A DNA stretch of 64,000 nt. Origin: Dysgonomonas hofstadii. GTDB lineage: Bacteria > Bacteroidota > Bacteroidia > Bacteroidales > Dysgonomonadaceae. Shown here piece by piece: positions 62,999-64,000 of the stretch. The translations under genes were made by a program, and so were the position numbers. The stretch covers positions 62,001 to 126,000 of the forward strand of contig NZ_JACIEP010000012.1 in assembly GCF_014196915.1 (NCBI RefSeq). Direction: 5' to 3'. Every line of letters starts with the position of its first letter. Positions within the stretch are counted from its first letter, which is position 1. The notes beneath the pieces were generated by a model. The model had not been told where the DNA came from, searched no databases, and was given only the letters and a program-made list of their open reading frames with translations.

Positions 62999-63556
62999 AT
63001 GAGTGTATATGATTTTAAGGTGAAGGATATCCAGGGAAATGATGTTTCACTTGATGCTTACAAAGGAAAGGTGTTATTGATTGTAAATACAGCTATTCAA
63101 TGTGGATTTACACCTCAGTATAAAGACTTACAAAATTTATATTTAAAGTATAAGGATAAAGGTTTTGAGATACTGGATTTTCCCTGTAACCAGTTTGGCT
63201 CACAAGCTCTGGGTACAAATGAGGAAATAGCGAGCTTCTGTGAGATGAAGTACAAAACTACATTCAAAACTTTTGGAAAGATATATGTAAACGGAGAAAA
63301 TGCTGATCCATTATATAAATACCTAAAAGCAAACAGTAAAGGATTTTTGGGAGAGTCGATTAAATGGAATTTTACTAAATTTCTGGTTAACAGACAAGGT
63401 AATGTTGTAGACCGCTACGCTCCGATAACAAGTCCGGCTAAGATTAGCCGTGATATAGAAGAGCTTTTGTCGAATAATATAAAAAAGGCTATTAAGAAAA
63501 CTTTTTCCTTTCAGTCTAAGACTTCCATGAGTTTTGATGAGTGGCCGTTTCTCTAA
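62999..63556 (+). CDS. Glutathione peroxidase-like thiol peroxidase
   Basis: Cytoplasmic protein of 185 residues that reduces peroxides, probably with thioredoxin in this type of organism. The fold motifs are complete: VLLIVNTAIQCGFTPQYKDLQ with peroxidatic Cys35 (Cys, not selenocysteine), LDFPCNQFGSQ with Gln69, and IKWNFTKFLV with Trp123-Asn124. Cys63 in FPCNQF is also conserved, and Cys81 is a possible resolving residue. A C-terminal extension of about 20 residues (KKTFSFQSKTSMSFDEWPFL) goes beyond the usual end. It is a single gene with its own promoter-like box and is unrelated to the PULs. Confidence 0.94.
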   Translation: MSVYDFKVKDIQGNDVSLDAYKGKVLLIVNTAIQCGFTPQYKDLQNLYLKYKDKGFEILDFPCNQFGSQALGTNEEIASFCEMKYKTTFKTFGKIYVNGENADPLYKYLKANSKGFLGESIKWNFTKFLVNRQGNVVDRYAPITSPAKISRDIEELLSNNIKKAIKKTFSFQSKTSMSFDEWPFL

Positions 63557-63710
63557 ATGGAAAATTTTGTAGGGAATGAGTTCAGAATCTAAAAATTAAA
63601 AAGAATATTTCATATTGTTGTATTCGTCATATTGTAATGCAATTATGTTTCTAATAATTCAACTATAGTAACAAAAAAGTTTATTATGGAGGTTTAATAA
63701 GGAAAATCAC

Positions 63711-63720
63711 TATCTTTGCA
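63711..63720 (+). promoter_or_regulatory. Strong Bacteroidetes -7 box, TATCTTTGCA
   Basis: TATCTTTGCA is an exact TAnnTTTGC match of the kind seen before highly expressed and stable-RNA genes. It points to the right, about 80 bp before the tmRNA-like segment. No protein start follows within the window. Confidence 0.65.
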
Positions 63721-63800
63721 TTTGACTGTTTTTATCATTTTTGTTACTTGTTATAAAAAATAAGCCTGTAATTATTGATGATAAATTGGTTCGTATTTAA

Positions 63801-63817
63801 GGGGCTGACTGGCTTTG
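63801..63817 (+). other. Possible 5' end of ssrA (tmRNA), not continued
   Basis: GGGGCTGACTGGCTTTG resembles the first 17 nt of Bacteroidetes tmRNA; from memory, Porphyromonas begins GGGGCTGACCGGCTTTGACAGCG. The next bases (CCTATTAAGC..) do not follow the tmRNA pattern, and the following 180 nt are AT-rich. It lies at a plausible distance from the strong promoter at 63711. It may be an interrupted or displaced gene start, or chance. The intact gene cannot be judged within this window. Confidence 0.35.
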
Positions 63818-64000
63818 CCTATTAAGCATTAACAATTAAGATTTAAAAAGTAAAATAAAATCAAACAAAAATATTGAATATCAGGTAATTATATATAATT
63901 ATTTCATTTTCTGAATTTTCTTATTTTACTTTGTATTACCTATCTTTTACACTTTTTTGTTACTCATTTGTTACTCGAAACAAATTACAATTTTATGTCA

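Larger units (their letters stand above)
63557..64000. other. Terminal non-coding region with promoter, repeats and possible tmRNA start
   Basis: No supported open frame exists in the last 444 bp. It holds a strong -7 box (63711-63720), four copies of TTTGTTACT in both orientations (63667-63675, 63740-63748, 63956-63964, 63967-63975) and a short tmRNA-like segment (63801-63817). After 63818 the sequence becomes very AT-rich. Confidence 0.6.

Noticed and set aside
63801-64000. A complete tmRNA gene
   Set aside because: Only the first 17 nt fit; no tag reading frame, pseudoknots or 3' CCA end can be seen in the remaining sequence.
1-64000. CRISPR arrays, tRNA or rRNA genes, transposase genes
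   Set aside because: No regular spaced repeats, no cloverleaf-type sequence and no transposase motifs were noticed on either strand; small tRNAs cannot be excluded without a covariance search.

Overview
The window looks like a chromosomal segment of an AT-rich Bacteroidota, most likely a member of the Bacteroidales (Bacteroides, Parabacteroides or Dysgonomonas-like). Supporting signs are three SusC/SusD pairs, two hybrid two-component regulators of the PUL type, many SPII lipoproteins, weak Shine-Dalgarno sites and TAnnTTTG-type -7 promoter boxes. Almost all of the window is glycan-degradation machinery arranged as two adjoining polysaccharide utilization loci (PULs). All assignments come from reading motifs and from remembered family features; no database search was run.

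Left locus (about 1-35700, + strand). It opens with a sulfatase cut by the window edge. Then comes an outer-membrane uptake and surface-binding block: FAS1 lipoprotein, SusC, SusD, two more FAS1 lipoproteins, a second SusC/SusD pair, and an M60-like lipoprotein whose zinc site appears lost. A hybrid two-component regulator follows. The enzyme block is a GH43-like lipoprotein with altered catalytic residues, a sulfatase, a GH2 enzyme and four more sulfatases, one of them resembling heparan N-sulfatase (SGSH). A 435-bp repeat-bearing gap precedes a GH125 alpha-mannosidase. A perfect hairpin terminator lies between this locus and the convergent right locus.

Right locus (about 35900-61300, - strand). 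This is a heparin/heparan sulfate PUL. In transcription order it holds: PL12 lyase, surface glycan-binding lipoprotein, SusC, SusD, GH88 unsaturated glucuronyl hydrolase, a DUF4962/heparinase II-III-like lyase, PL13 heparin lyase I, a hybrid two-component regulator, a second PL12 lyase (HepC type), two sulfatases (one of the GlcNAc-6-O-sulfatase type) and a Tat-exported DUF3604 (PHP-fold) protein. The PL12-SGBP-SusC-SusD-GH88 order matches my memory of the Bacteroides thetaiotaomicron heparin PUL (BT4662-BT4658).

How the genes would work together: PL13, PL12 and the third lyase cut the chain at or outside the outer membrane. The SGBP and SusC/D import fragments, the sulfatases strip O- and possibly N-sulfate, and GH88 removes the unsaturated uronate. 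The regulators would sense imported oligosaccharides. All eight sulfatases carry serine at the formylglycine position, so they need an anaerobic sulfatase-maturating enzyme, which is not in this window. The left locus may target the same or a related sulfated host glycan.

Right end (61400-64000). There is a DUF4251 lipoprotein, a small unrecognised protein and a glutathione-peroxidase-like protein. The last 440 bp are non-coding and hold a strong promoter-like box, then 17 nt resembling the start of a tmRNA gene that does not continue as tmRNA. This may be the edge of an inserted element.
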